Source: Liolophura sinensis (Eukaryota > Mollusca > Polyplacophora > Chitonida > Chitonidae). From it: DNA of 64,000 bases. The stretch spans positions 84,984,644-85,048,643 of the forward strand of contig NC_088295.1 in assembly GCF_032854445.1 (NCBI RefSeq), written 5' to 3'. The notes below the pieces were generated by a model. That model worked only from the letters and a program-made list of their open reading frames with translations, made no database searches and was not told the DNA's origin. A program made the position numbers and the translations under genes. Each line of letters opens with the position of its first letter. Within the stretch, counting starts at the first letter, position 1. Below are positions 34,801 to 46,600 of this stretch, piece by piece.

Positions 34801-35579
34801 AGACCTACTAAGGAGAAAGCAATAAATTAGTATTACAAATACACAACCTACTACTGCTGTGTAGTGTACATTTATGTGGTCAGGGTACAGAATTGAACAG
34901 AATACATATCACAGTATTGCCTATTGAGATATTCACCTTGGAAAAATGTGCATTTAAGCATTTTTGACATTTAAATATTTTGTTGGTTTTGTTTGTAACT
35001 ATTGCATGTATGAATCTTTTTGGTTATCAAGCAAATCAGACATGATTCCTGGTTTCCTGACACTGCCCTCACATTATTTTCTTGGAACTCATCATAAGTT
35101 TTTCTTTGACAGAAATTTTCACAAAAGCAGACCCTACAGCAGACTGTCACACATACACGTACTTGCAAGTTTGACCACCATCATGTGTGTGGAATAGTGT
35201 AGGGGCAAGTTCTTGCCTAGTCTTTCAGTCCCAAGGCCACACAAGGTGCCTATATTGGTTAAATCCCAGCCTATTGGGATATACAGGTTCACCTGCTTGT
35301 AAGTTTATTGGGGCCTTGCATGAAAGTAATGGCTAACAGAATTAGGGTTCACCAGTTTTATCCACAAACTGCTGTCTTATAATTGAAATATTCTTGAGTG
35401 TGACTGAGAACTGTTCTGAATATTTACATGTACATGTTATCCTTTTTTTCAGCGCTTACAAAAGACGAACTCCAGCCTCAGTTAGTCAAAGAGATGGAAA
35501 CATTCACAAGTTTTCAAATGCAGATGACGACGATGATGAACAAGCTACGTGGAATGGCAACTCTACTCAGCAAATGTAA
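19831..35579 (+). CDS. UBXN4: UBX domain-containing protein 4 (UBXD2, erasin), complete
   Basis: Role known for the family: an ER membrane protein whose UBX domain recruits p97/VCP for ER-associated degradation. Twelve exons: 19831-19912, 20769-20874, 21969-21997, 22604-22722, 23591-23733, 26529-26583, 26930-27099, 29288-29410, 29756-29858, 30858-30989, 34481-34710, 35453-35579. The sum is 1419 bp, 472 aa plus TAA, with all phases compatible (human 508 aa). Order: thioredoxin-like N-terminal domain (1-112; MRWFEGSIPDAI, FSMFYPVVVVPSVFLIG), a Ser/Pro-rich linker (113-158), a charged coiled coil (159-275), UBX domain (about 278-354, QFRLPDG), a hydrophobic membrane hairpin (about 369-392, FVSLIFTPLLAIWNFVYNLL) and an acidic tail ending WNGNSTQQM like human UBXN4. 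The start follows an in-frame TAA six bases upstream. Odd points: a 29-bp exon 3 and YPR in place of the usual FPR loop. Donors of exons 5 and 8 are GTTTGT. Neighbour: divergent STARD3-like gene. Confidence 0.96.
21170..21270 (-). mobile_element. SINE family A, short copy with target-site duplication
   Basis: A T-rich tail is followed by ttttacgccgtactcaagaa and ggcggccagcattatgg. The element is truncated in the body, at gagcctgg. Flanks tacagagctt (21160-21169) and tacagggctt (21271-21280) match at 9 of 10 positions. It lies in UBXN4 intron 2. Confidence 0.85.
21375..21545 (-). repeat. Dispersed repeat family E, copy 1
   Basis: The block accctaatttctaaaccttt and tcacatatgaaag, then ttggccagtttcagggcttc, is the reverse complement of blocks in 32215-32395. 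It is non-coding and lies in UBXN4 intron 2. Confidence 0.75.
23187..23390 (-). mobile_element. SINE family A, old diverged copy
   Basis: The order of family A blocks is kept but heavily mutated: ttatttatttgac, gccttgctcaagttcatttc, cagctagcattgtggtggag, aacccagagccatgcacag, gacttcaactcacag. It lies in UBXN4 intron 4. Confidence 0.75.
24789..25061 (-). mobile_element. SINE family A, full-length copy with perfect 12-bp target-site duplication
   Basis: Read on the minus strand: tRNA-like head (ggggcctccgtggctcagtt with an A-box, B-box-like gagttcaagtcc), body, and a tail ending in poly-A (seen as T on the plus strand). The duplication acccacaaatga is at 24777-24788 and 25062-25073. It lies in UBXN4 intron 5, head-to-head with the next copy. 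Confidence 0.95.
25178..25447 (+). mobile_element. SINE family A, full-length copy
   Basis: Head ggggcctccgtggctcagtc, then the body with gtgggaaggtctgctagcaa, the conserved tail gagtacggcgtaaaacacca and an (aaat)n end. Flanks accaagcacttg (25167-25178 area) and accaagcaacttg (25448-25460) form a slightly diverged target-site duplication. It lies in UBXN4 intron 5, inverted relative to 24789-25061 with about 116 bp between heads. Confidence 0.95.
25552..25698 (+). mobile_element. SINE family A, 5'-truncated copy with target-site duplication
   Basis: Only the 3' half is present (gtgggaagatctgtcagcaa through gagtacggcgtaaaacacca and an A-rich end). Flanks cttcacacatgt (25540-25551) and cttcatacatgt (25699-25710) match at 11 of 12 positions. 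Truncation at the 5' end with a target-site duplication is typical of LINE-driven retroposition. Confidence 0.92.
26075..26392 (+). mobile_element. SINE family B, copy lacking the first part of the head
   Basis: In the reverse sense to 1090-1442 this shows aatcctgggtcgggtcacac (B-box region), then tataatggcttgggt, cttgcctttggtgagttgtc and a tail near aagcacccactcactcattc. The extreme head with the A box is missing or unrecognisable. It lies in UBXN4 intron 5, just before exon 6. Confidence 0.82.
27100..29287. other. UBXN4 intron 7, no further feature recognised
   Basis: AT-rich intron. A short piece at about 28515-28545 (aatgagtgtttatggcttaa) weakly recalls the tail side of SINE family B. 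The open frames at 28460-28884 show no family resemblance. Confidence 0.5.
29630..29700 (+). mobile_element. SINE family A, diverged tail fragment
   Basis: The tail is recognisable but mutated: gtatgagtgaaatattgttg, agtatggtgtaatacagtaa and a tcaaataaatcaaa end. It lies in UBXN4 intron 8. Confidence 0.7.
29857..30265 (+). repeat. 38-bp minisatellite starting on the UBXN4 exon 9 splice donor
   Basis: About 11 copies of ggtgagtatagctttggctg followed by taccactgtcagtaatct. The first unit contains the real exon 9 donor (GAG followed by gtgagc at 29859), so most later units carry another ggtgag donor-like site, followed at a fixed distance by a cag. Later units (from about 30130) are shortened or diverged. 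Confidence 0.92.
32215..32395 (+). repeat. Dispersed repeat family E, copy 2
   Basis: It contains gaagccctgaaactggccaa and tatgtgaaaaggttgagaaa, then ttagggt, the reverse complement of the blocks at 21375-21545. It lies in UBXN4 intron 10. Confidence 0.75.
32510..32690 (+). repeat. Dispersed repeat family C, copy 2
   Basis: Blocks ggtatcttaaaaaggactgc, aggtattgagctcaagattt and tactgtaaattactgaattc recur in 34046-34430 and, inverted, at 4440-4620. Non-coding, in UBXN4 intron 10. Confidence 0.75.
32888..33080 (+). mobile_element. SINE family A, 5'-truncated copy with perfect 12-bp target-site duplication
   Basis: The element begins inside the B-box region (caagtccagctcatgct) and ends in a long A run. 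The flanking duplication acgtatacagtt is at 32876-32887 and 33081-33092. It lies in UBXN4 intron 10, tail-to-tail with the copy at 33471-33747. Confidence 0.95.
33471..33747 (-). mobile_element. SINE family A, full-length copy with perfect 12-bp target-site duplication
   Basis: Tail first on the plus strand (tttgattggtgttttacgcc), complete body and the tRNA-like head (complement of gctttaaccgactgagccac). The duplication atggattattta is at 33459-33470 and 33748-33759. UBXN4 intron 10. Confidence 0.95.
33868..34045 (+). mobile_element. SINE family B, internal fragment
   Basis: Shared blocks with the other B copies: gtataagtataatggttcag, gacttgccttcggtaagtca, aaatccgtcctgcaacaagg and gaagtccttcgtcgta. 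Both ends are missing. UBXN4 intron 10. Confidence 0.82.
34046..34430 (+). repeat. Dispersed repeat family C, two or three tandem partial copies
   Basis: The motifs ggaatattccatcgttgatt, ccgaaaattactgaattcc and tctcaaaaagtacttcatgt each recur two to three times in order with divergence, suggesting repeated insertion or internal duplication. The run ends about 50 bp before UBXN4 exon 11. Confidence 0.7.
34757..34790 (+). mobile_element. SINE family A, extreme tail fragment
   Basis: Only agagtacggcgtaaaatacc and aatcagataaaat remain, in UBXN4 intron 11. Confidence 0.75.
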
Positions 35580-37400
35580 AGCCTGTATATATATATAATG
35601 TGGTGATTATTCTCACTTGTGATCCAAAGGTATCTAAATGCAGAAGGTAGTACAGAAAAAAGGAACAGGCTGGAAACATAAACATGGCAAACAGTCCTGA
35701 CCTGTGATGCTGTTACACACATTGTTGTACGGTAGTTACATGTTTACTTTATCTCTGACATCGCAGATGGCTTGTGCTGAGAATCATTCGTGAAAAGTAG
35801 CATCATGGTGCAAAGGGATGGGACTTGTCAGGGCCACCAGCGAAATAATGATGAATGAGCTATGTACATGTGTTGTTCTTGCCATAGCAGAGGTGTACAT
35901 GTACATGATGTAGGTGTTCTTGTGAAATCACAAGCAATCAGTATCAGCAACATTACTTATCTCAGTGATTAAGGTGAATTATTACTTATCAGAAAAATTA
36001 TGATGCAAAAGTAAGTAGGTCATGTAAAGCAATTGCCCATTTGTTGCAAATGAGTTAATTTTCACAAATTATGAGTTTAATGCATGTGATTTTGTGAAAT
36101 ATATAATTTTGGTTGTGGCACATATAACAGTGTGCCATCATGAATTTAATGATGACAGAAAACATGTCATGTAGAATGGCCTATATTTTTCACTATGGAG
36201 ACTGAATAGACTACTTCTTGATTAATTCCTGATTATAAGTATTAAAGAGGGTTAAAACTATTGAATCAAATTTGGACTTATCATTTGTCTAATTTTCCAT
36301 TTAATTTATGTAGAGTTTTACAGGTTTAAATTGTGCTAAATTAGACTTTTTAGACTAGAATCTTTTTATTAAGTGTCCACAACTTGCTCTCCAGGATGCA
36401 AGAACAAGCGTTAAAATCACATTTCAATTCCACTTAACTCAATTTGGCTTCAGGACCTACTTACTGGTATCAGTGCAGATGTCTTCATTGAAAAATTTCA
36501 AAAACACCATTTGATGTGTGTGCATATTTTGACATGCAAATTTGTACTTATCGGTTTTATGCACTTTAAAGTGATACTATGTAACTCAAGGAAAATATGC
36601 TTGTATATACATGTATGCCAGTAATTTTTAATTTCCTAAACTTTACCCCTCATGGTGCCCATATGAACAGATACAAATAAATGTAGGCCTACATGGGGAA
36701 AGACTATTCTTCATCAAGGGTTGTTTTGCTTATGAACATACACATATGAAGTTTGCTTACATTGCTGTAATCTACTGTATTTTGTATTTCTTTTATGTAC
36801 ATCAGACATGTTATATGTACTCAAGACCGACCACATCAGGCAGATCACTCACTCCCTTTTCTCATGACATGTATCTGTGGGGCCGTGGTGACAATAAGTG
36901 ATCAACAATGCATGGGTAGCCGTTTGCAGTCTAACATTCGTTGTAGACCATTTGCCTTCCACCAATATGGTATGCTTACTGCATTTGTCATGTGGCAAAG
37001 TTCATCAGTAACTTTCTAAGGGTTTGTGGTTATGTCAGGCACTCCATCCATGAGATTAACCAGCATTGTGTAAATGAAAAATTCCTGAGTATGACATTTG
37101 AGAACAATAGAATAAATAAATAACTTCACTCACCTGCAGCAGTGGTGAGGTGAAAATAACAAGGAAAGGAATAGGGGAATAAACAAAAAAAAGATTTTCT
37201 GAGATCCATGTCTGTGAAGTGACAAATTCCCAGATGTCTGCAGTCTTGAATGTGTTACTAACCTGGAGATTGCTTTTGTACTAGATAGCATGTATTCTAC
37301 GCCTGTTTTTAGTGTTGAGAGCTGTATTTAAACCTGGATGTACAAGTCTGTCTGGGTCCTATGTACCTGTCTAATAAATTTTAATATATTCAGACCTGGC
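35580..37400 (+). other. Likely UBXN4 3' UTR and downstream
   Basis: No gene is seen. AATAAA at 37373-37378 (ctaataaatt) is a reasonable polyadenylation signal, but earlier and later AATAAA sites exist (for example near 36675 and 37110), so the transcript end is not fixed by sequence. A worn SINE family A tail lies at about 37050-37125 (atgaaaaattcctgagtatg). Confidence 0.4.
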
Positions 37401-40400
37401 TCTATTCTTTTGTCTACATCTCATCCTCCCAAACCCCAATAAGTTGTTCAAGTTGATATCTGGTGAAATGTATTGTTGGCTTTAGTATTTGCATGCTTAG
37501 GACAACCTGTCCATCATAGTGTTTAAGAGTTGTTGATGCATTAATTGTCAAAACTGTAAAAAAAGTCTTTTTTGGGGGGAGAGATATACCTGAAGTAATC
37601 TATAAATAAAAATGAAAATAAATCTCTACTGCTACAATTTTGACTTAGTTATTGTTTTTGGGTGAGCCTAGTACACTTCTGACTGAAACCATAAGAAGTT
37701 GTTCTACCACTGTCATGCTGGGTTGGATTGACAAGTAATTTACATAGTATTTAATGTGAATCAGAACAGAACACAAAGAAGTTGTTTAAATAGAACAGGC
37801 ACATGCCTTTAATAAGACTGAAGAACTATCAAGCTGTAATATTCAAGTTCTAAATTCAAATACAACAAACTCTCGAAGGTTAAATGTAACAGTGATACTC
37901 AACAATGGTATTTTTCCACATGAACTTGCAAGCTGGGAATTTTCCCATCAACTCAATCCACAGAATCAAATTATCACCACTTTATCACAGTCTTAATCAC
38001 AAAACCATTCATTACTATGACCCCTTCAAATACATCTCTATAATGCCAAATGTATTATATGTAATCCACAATACTCAACAAGTGATGCGTCATCAATCTT
38101 GCTTCCTATGAAAAACGATGCAAAATGTCTGCTTTCTCCAATGCGACATAATCCCTAGTATGTATAATGCCTACTGCTAGGATCATTTATACACCAACCA
38201 ATGTTACAAACACATGAATTAAGATTCCAGGAGAAAGTTTTACCTAATTTACATTAAGTAGTAATATCTAGAATGGTATTTGCTCATTATCAAGAATAAA
38301 CCAGAGGCATGGCTACTGGTAATAAAATAACCACAAAACATTCAATAAGGTACTACTGGTTAAATTTCTCTCAAACAGATGTGAATCTTTGATCATTTTC
38401 AGCAAATCCTCAAAATTCTTTTCCTCAGACATACCTGTAAGTGTTCTGAAGTGGGCAAAACTGTAGATTTTAAAAAATAGTCAAGCTAACCACTCTACAA
38501 TTAAAACTTGTTCAGCGATTTTTTGATTATTTGTACAATGGCCTCAGCTGGCCATAGTTGTAGCCTAAAGTGAAGAGGATCTCATTATTAGCAGCATGCA
38601 CACATTTATATGTAGGTCTATTGGTCTATTCACATTTTTCCAATAGGCAGCTTTTTAGTTTTTAAATGAAAACTGTTTACTAAGATGAACGTGGGAATCC
38701 TAAGATGTTTTGGATTTCAATACTCAGATAATTTATGGTATATACAGTACAGGTACACTGATGTACATTGTATAATGGTAGTCAACAAAACGTAAATCGG
38801 TGCACTAAAGCTGTCATATATGTACCTAGCTGGTTAATGGAAAGTTTACCATGTACATAACCACATTCACATCGGTCAAAAAAGTTACTTATTATCATGT
38901 AAAAAGTACATGGTGCAAAAATACAATAAAACATACCATAAATGCACCAGCAAACAAAAGCTAAACAAGTATATCCACACTAACCACAGAAAATCAAAGA
39001 AAACAAAATGTTGCATTGTTGTGGATAGGTTTATAATCATGTCAATTCCTCTTGCCATAATCACCACTGATCTGTTTCTTTTAGGTATGAAATTTGAACA
39101 ATTTTTCCTCAAAATACTGGTAACTTCACAAATGATGTTTTATGTGTATCACAACTACTTATACATAATAAAGTCACATAATAAACTGCATAAAATAAGA
39201 ATATGTGGACCATGATCCAACCACCACATAAATGTTGTTTCTGTCATATCTGTTCTAATAGCACTTAGTTATCTATGCACTGATAACCAGATTGTTATGA
39301 GATGAACTTTCCTCCTCAGTTGTCATCATGGTGTAAACATAATGCTCTGAGCAAGCCCTAAACAGTTGCTGCTAAAGAACAAAAGTGAATCAACAAAAAA
39401 ATCTTTACTAGTTCTACAGTGTATAAGATTCACATATCCATTAACCAAACACCTTACAAAGAAGTAAAAATATTCTGCCCATTGATGTTGTCTGATACTT
39501 ATAATATGAAGGGACAAACTCAGATCTAGAAACTTTACACATGTAACAAAAACAAACCCTGACTGGAACAGGTTGTAGTTTAGTTTTGACATACATTTGG
39601 CACTTTACTTGAAGACTAATTTATAGGGTGCTTTTGACTATAGTACGTTGAAGTTTCAAGATCTATTAGAAATTGAATGAAAATTTCTGGTCAGAAGATC
39701 TTCCTAACAACAACCATTTGCTAAGTACAGTTCTAATTTCACTTATAAGTCTTTCACAATGGACATGATGTTTTGCTAACGTTACTTTTTACCCAAATAC
39801 TTTATTGTTCTTGGTAGGTAATGAATAATGAAAAACTTACAGTAATCAGGTTTTAATTTTAATTGTAAGTATAGCGTTTCAGCTGGTAATCTGAGTGCTA
39901 AATCTGTGCATATATACCATACATTTCAAGAACTAATTCATTGCATCTAAATGTACATAAGAAATATATTGTGAAAATATAACATCAAAGTATTTTGGTT
40001 CTGCCACAATGCTTATGATGTGTCAATTACACTGACATATATAAAAATACTTTAAGATATACAAATCACATGCAATTCACAACCTGGGAATTCATTGATT
40101 GTGTCAAAATAACAACCACAATGAACAAAGACAATCCTAGAACCACTGAAACATTACAATACATTTAAATATACAATGTATATATATATATATATATACT
40201 TTTCTCCTGTGAAATGTGAACAAGTGGTTGACAATGTCGTCAGAGGAGCATTATTTCCTTCAACCAATAAACATCTGTTTATACTCAATTATGGAAATAT
40301 CACTTAGCTTATTCCACTACTAGCAACATATATATATATATAGATACACACACACACATAATATTTACAACACTATGAAATATATAATAAGTATTGCATA

Positions 40401-43400
40401 TACATTCCTTGAGGCTGTACCACTGACACTGACTTTTAGCTCTCTATGAAGTTGGATTTGTCTCTCATTGATGGAAAAATACTATAGCCAAATAACGACG
40501 CCTGATACTGAACTTATATTATTTTCATGAACAGACAGGTAATTACAACAACATTAAACTGTCATTTAGCATGCAGAAATCCTACCCTGTATCAATAAAA
40601 CATGTTCAGGCTGAGAAATGAATTCAACAGTGTTTCAAGTGCTCAGAAGCTACATGTATTCATAGTGTCTCACTAAAGACTCACTAAAGTCTCACTACTC
40701 TCAGGTTTAAGTAGACAAAATGGTGTCTGCATATGTTAGCATCTACGACTGTACTGTGTACCATAATGACATGAAAGACTACATTCAAGGCTTCTTTATC
40801 AATTACATCACATCTAAATAACTTAACACTTAAGGAAAGTATTTATTCAAATCATTTCTGTACAAAAATAACATTATAACATACAGGGTACTGATACAGA
40901 CGATAGCATTTAATTATCGCCTTAATGCTATTAATTTAAGAGTTGGAATCCTATAATTTAATAATACAACGGTTAACAATGCTAAGGAACAAGCACTTGA
41001 TATATACATGTACTTAGACCATCAAGCTCTAGAGGTTTGAAAGGGTGCATTTTACAGAAAATATATGTTATCATTCAGAGGTAACTGCAGCCTTAATATA
41101 AATATACAGAACTTCTGCAAGTACAATTTATTGCATCACACCTAACATTAAACAGAAAAAAACCCCAATAAGGAACCAAAAACAAACCACTCACTCAGCA
41201 TAAATAATAAATACCAACTGAATACATAAGGAATCATAAAATTGCCAAAATACATACATGTACATATATCTTTGGTGTTGAAAGAATAAACCCATTTCTT
41301 TTATTTAAGAATATGACATCTAATAAATTACAGATATCAGTTTCAATGCATGCCGTATTGTATCAATAAATTACATTTTGTAGCAGATTTTGCTCAGCTA
41401 ATTACTCCTGAAATGAAACAAGAAGATTATAAACAAACTCCTGTATTAAACAGCTGCATATTATTTTCACATATGCTTGGGAGTGTCTCTGACATGCATG
41501 GTATGCTGGGCGATTTCCTTGAAACATCTAATAACCACATGGAATATTAAAATATTCTTTTGTGTGATCAGGGTTTAATTCCAATCATACGACATTGATA
41601 AGATTCTTTTTCTTTTCGTACTATTTGTTTGCACCACTTGAAAAGACTTTTGAAACAGTACACTTAACTGTATTACCAAAGGTTTATGAAGAAAAAAAAA
41701 ATATATATATATATATATGCAGTCTGAAGTAGTGAGATAATTTTGTGAAAGTCAGTTTATTCTAACTATATCTTCAGTATAACTGTATCACCCAGCCAGA
41801 CACTTAACATGCCAATCACATTCACAAATCAAATCAAAATAATTTTTAAAATAAGACAGCACCTGGTCTCAATCACATTTCAATCTTACGATGAATGTTC
41901 AATATAAAAGAAAGCAATACATTACTGCATATACTTTCTCTGATATGCTGGCAAATAGTCTGATACACAACTGTAATCTAATATAATACAAAAGCAAAGA
42001 CACTCTGAATGAACAGATAACATTTTGAAATTACTTTAAAACAAACAAATCGTAAGGTCAAAGTATATTTGATTCACAAGGAGTTGCATTGTTGATTACA
42101 TTATCATAAAAATAATTTAGGTTAGGCATGATCAAACTTACATGATCAGTTTAAATAATAACCAGCCTTTTTCCAAGATTCCATAAGTTACAAATGAGCA
42201 CGTAAGAAGTGTATAGTTTAATATTAGTGACATGAATATTTACATGCAGCCCACTGCCATATGAATATAACACCCTTTATCACATTCAGCCAATAACAAG
42301 ACCCACTTGCTTTCAACAGTTTCATTTTAACTAGCCAAACTTATATAACAAATCAGATCTAGTACCAAGCTCATCAGCTCTGTTGTCTGTGCTTCTGCAG
42401 CCTATAATAATATAGTTCATATTAAGACTTTTATCTATGAGCCTTAGCAAAAAAGCTCAATATACAACTGACAATATCTAAATGTTAAATGACTTGAGGG
42501 GAAATATATAACAAAAACCAAAAACAAATAGCCTGAAAGGAACATGGTCATAAACAAAGCGTCACACAATTTGAACCTTTAAAAACTGAAGATGAAATTA
42601 TTCATCTGGTTTGTATGATCTTTAGAATTGTTAATAAAGAGACAGTTGTCAAAACATGAACACTGGAATGTCCGTAAAAAATGGAATGTTATGATACAAA
42701 AAGAACTTGAGCCTGACTATAAGTCCTCTATAATATATGAAATTGATACCAATTTAAATCCCAAATGAATTTACATGTAGATAAGAACCATAAACAAAAA
42801 ACACTGAATAAAAAAAAATAAACCATTAAATATATATAAAACATTAAGTGTCCACACATACATATAACCACTGTTCACATCAACATAAAAAGCAAATTAA
42901 GTACATTCAGAAAATAGATCTTATGTAAGAGCACTTCATGTCTATACAATTAGAGTTTCACCCCACCACCACACTTGTCTAACAATTTTACCTTCTTGTA
43001 TAGCAGGATTACAACACATGAACTACCACAGAAAACGTTTTTGATAAATGCAGCAAAGCCATATTTTTTCAACAATAATTTCTGATTCTGATACAGCACT
43101 AAATGATGATAGTTGTATGAGTATGGTGTGGTGCTGAAATGTAACAAAAATAAAAAAATAAATCTTTAACTCAGCAGAAAATAGCTTTTACACTGTACTT
43201 TGCAAATATACCTTAAAAGACCAACAATAATCCACAATGAATAAAGGGATTTCTTCATTCATTATAATAAATAGGTTATTAATTTCATACTACAATGTAC
43301 ATCTATAATTCATATTGTGGCAATATTCTGAACTAGACTTGAGCCGTTTACATATCAAAATATTGAATTTACAAAGACAAACCATTTAACAATCGCACTG

Positions 43401-43685
43401 CCAATTAGCAGATGCTGCCAAGAATTTTGTTCTTTTTTTTTCACTTAACATTGTCTGATTTGTCTCATAATACAACATTTAAAGAAATTCCAGAACGATG
43501 AATAGAATTTAGTTGACAAACAATTAGATCTCAACCATTCATAACCTTTCACCGAGTTTTGTGAGGTGGATCTAGTCTTAATAAAAAAAACGGTCACATG
43601 ACTGATGACCAGAATGTGAAGGTCCCTGTTAATGTCGTACTACAAAGGTCATAAAATTTACTCAAAATCCTTGGTGCAGCTTGTT
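37401..43685. other. AT-rich convergent intergenic region and MEIOC 3' UTR
   Basis: I see no coding exon on either strand. The sequence is strongly AT-rich, with (TA)n microsatellites at 40179-40198, 40328-40342 and 41700-41718. Part of the right side must be the 3' UTR of the minus-strand MEIOC gene; several TTTATT sites (minus-strand AATAAA), for example near 40841, 41127 and 41299, could end it, but I cannot choose between them. Confidence 0.5.
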
Positions 43686-46600
43686 TCACAGAAAGCGCTT
43701 ATCAGGTACATCTTTGCTAGCCATTTGAAGAGCACACCAGGTAGCGGTTCGAGCACGTCTTGTTGACACTGACAACATACCAATACTTGTTGCCAGCCCA
43801 AGAACATCTGCAGAGAAAGAAGTAATTCAGTCAAGAATGTTTCTAAAATTTGAATTTTGTAAATAAGACTAACACTCCCTAAGCCCTAACTGTAATAGTG
43901 AGAGAGATCATCGCAAATTAAACTCAAGCACCCAGATTTACAGTAGCAGTTACAACTCCCGACAGGTTATCAAAGAAAAGACTACATAAACTTTTTACCT
44001 GTCTAAACTTTTACCAGTTTAAGCATCAAGACTGATGCAACACATAACGACCAGAAGTATTTAGATAATAAGCAGTTGTCATATAGAAACCAACAACCTG
44101 AGAAAGCACCAGAGCATCATCAATCCCTATTTTCAATTTATCCCATAAAGCTTCACATCATGCTACATCATATTTCTGATTTTTCTTTAATATAGCACAT
44201 CTTTTGGTCTCGTAAGTCATGGGCAATCATGCTGTGGGCATATGTTATTGAGGATCAAGCATGTTGCCTGGAGCCTTTTAATGAGCTCCCAACAAAACTT
44301 TTAACATCTTGAAGTCTTATTTTCTGTCTTGTTATCTGCATATGCAGTACAATTGACAATTAGGGCACTAAAACGAAAATAGATTTGGTAGCCTTCCTAA
44401 CTGTATTATTCTGCTTTACATGTATTGAAAACTTGAGTTCAATACAGGCAGTACTTATTAAAATAACCCCGTTAACATTTATGTTAACACTGCCTAATAT
44501 AATGATATACATGTTTTTAACACTGCAACGTCATTAAAAATCGAGTTACATGTATAAAAGTTCATGGATAATAAAAAAAGATGTTTTACATACTTTTTAA
44601 ACTGAAACTATTAGTGGTCTCAGAGAAATAATATTTTGGTCATTATTTTCATGTAAATCTCCAGACTAAATGGAGATATTTTTTTACATTCCATATAGGC
44701 TAATTAAATTGTAGTTATAACATCAAAATCTTTACATGTCAATGTCTTCAGCTCACTACATAAAACACTTATCTTTATCTTAACGTTGATTCCAAATACA
44801 AACGAAGGCTAAGTTATCAATTTTGTAATTTACTGTAATTAATATGCATTATGGATAATAATATCAATGATGGAACAGCCCCCCCACCCCCACAAACCCA
44901 CCCGTGTTATTGCGCTAATGTGTACCTCTACAAGCAAAATCCATACATGCAGTATTTTCTTGAGATACCATATGTAGCTTTTACCATAACATATTGCTTT
45001 CGCTGTTGTTGGGCGTTCTACTAAATCTGTGTTACTTAGCTGTTAACATTCTCATGACCTGCACACACTTAATCTTGTCCCAGATATAATAACGCATTGT
45101 TTTAATTATTTTGCCCCATTTCCTCACTTCGAGGCAGATGGCCACGTTCTGGAATGTGTGCTCTGATTAATGGTACCATATTACATTAGTGTCTAATTGA
45201 AATCTACCAACATTAATATACTATCACTGTATTCAGATGAGAGCAAAGTACCAGTCAGTGTACACATGTCTGACAGTCAATCAGTTCCTTTGTGAAAATC
45301 TGAAAACCAGCAAGTGTAATATGGTAGTATTTACCTTTGTCATCAGGATGTCTTTGGCCTCCATGGTGATATCTATCTGATGCATTCATGATTTCTTCCT
45401 TCCTCATGGTTTGAACTTTTCTAATAGCTTCTAACCACTGGTCAAGGGATGTTTGGATGTTCACATGTACAGATTCAACCCTGAGTCTCTCCATGCGATC
45501 AACAAGAGTGATTATCTGACAAAAAAAGTATACATAAAGAAAAGCACAGCATTTATAGCAGTGCTGTACTCACTTGTAAATACATGGACAAATACAAACA
45601 CCAAAAAGCATGCAGGAACAACAATAATGAAATAATTTTTTTTATTTCTTGAGGGCAACTGCCAAATTGATTCTTAACACTTCCCTGGGGCACAATAATA
45701 ATACAGGAATATTTACCAGGGAGTAAGTAGTAAGAGTATATACAATTCCATAATTAAAATAAGAAGAAAGTCAATATATAGCTTAACTATCTGACTTCGG
45801 GTGAATTTAATGACTTATAATCAAAAGATCAAGATAAGCCACTCACACACTTCAAATACTGTGATTGACAAGCTTAAAGCAATGTTTGATGAACATGTCA
45901 ATAAATCAACTTGACAACTGAATACATGTAAAATGTTACCTGCATCCATTACAGAAATAAAGTGGCATTAAATGGGACACAGACACAACGTAATTGAGAG
46001 TAACATTCACAGAGGTTAAAAAGTGCAACCATAGCAGGATCAACATGCATCTTGATCAAGACATGTTTGTATAAAACAGACATAGGACAAGTAAAATTAG
46101 CAGTCAAACAAGAGATTTGACAGCAAGCCTACCGAAAAGCTTGCCTGTAGGAGACACATAATGTAAAACTTAACGAATTGCTTGGATTCTTATTGGATGC
46201 CAATGCTCAGGGTATGATATTAGCTACACCTGTACTTTGTGAATCCCGAACACAAGCCCGCAAACAAAAACCTTTGCAGACAAAAACCCCGTCGTCTTAA
46301 CTATCCGACAATTTAACAAACATGATGTTAAATATTTGACAAGGGGCATTCATATTACGTGACTTTGTGTTCCACCTCAAAAATTGTCATCAAAGTGTGT
46401 CTCACTCTGTCACTTGGTTTTCTTCTCATAAGTGTTGTACACTTACACTACGTTTTCAAAACAATATCGCCAAAAATGACTTTCTCTGATGTCTCTAATA
46501 TTATTATCGAATGATATTTGTCAAGCAAATATAAATTTAATCTACCAGTATACTTGATTTGTTTGGATAAAATATTTCAGCATGGCATACAGGTTGTAGC

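Noticed and set aside
38885-39215. Overlapping frames on both strands in the convergent intergenic region
   Set aside because: Low-complexity AT-rich sequence, no family resemblance; more likely 3' UTR or intergenic DNA.
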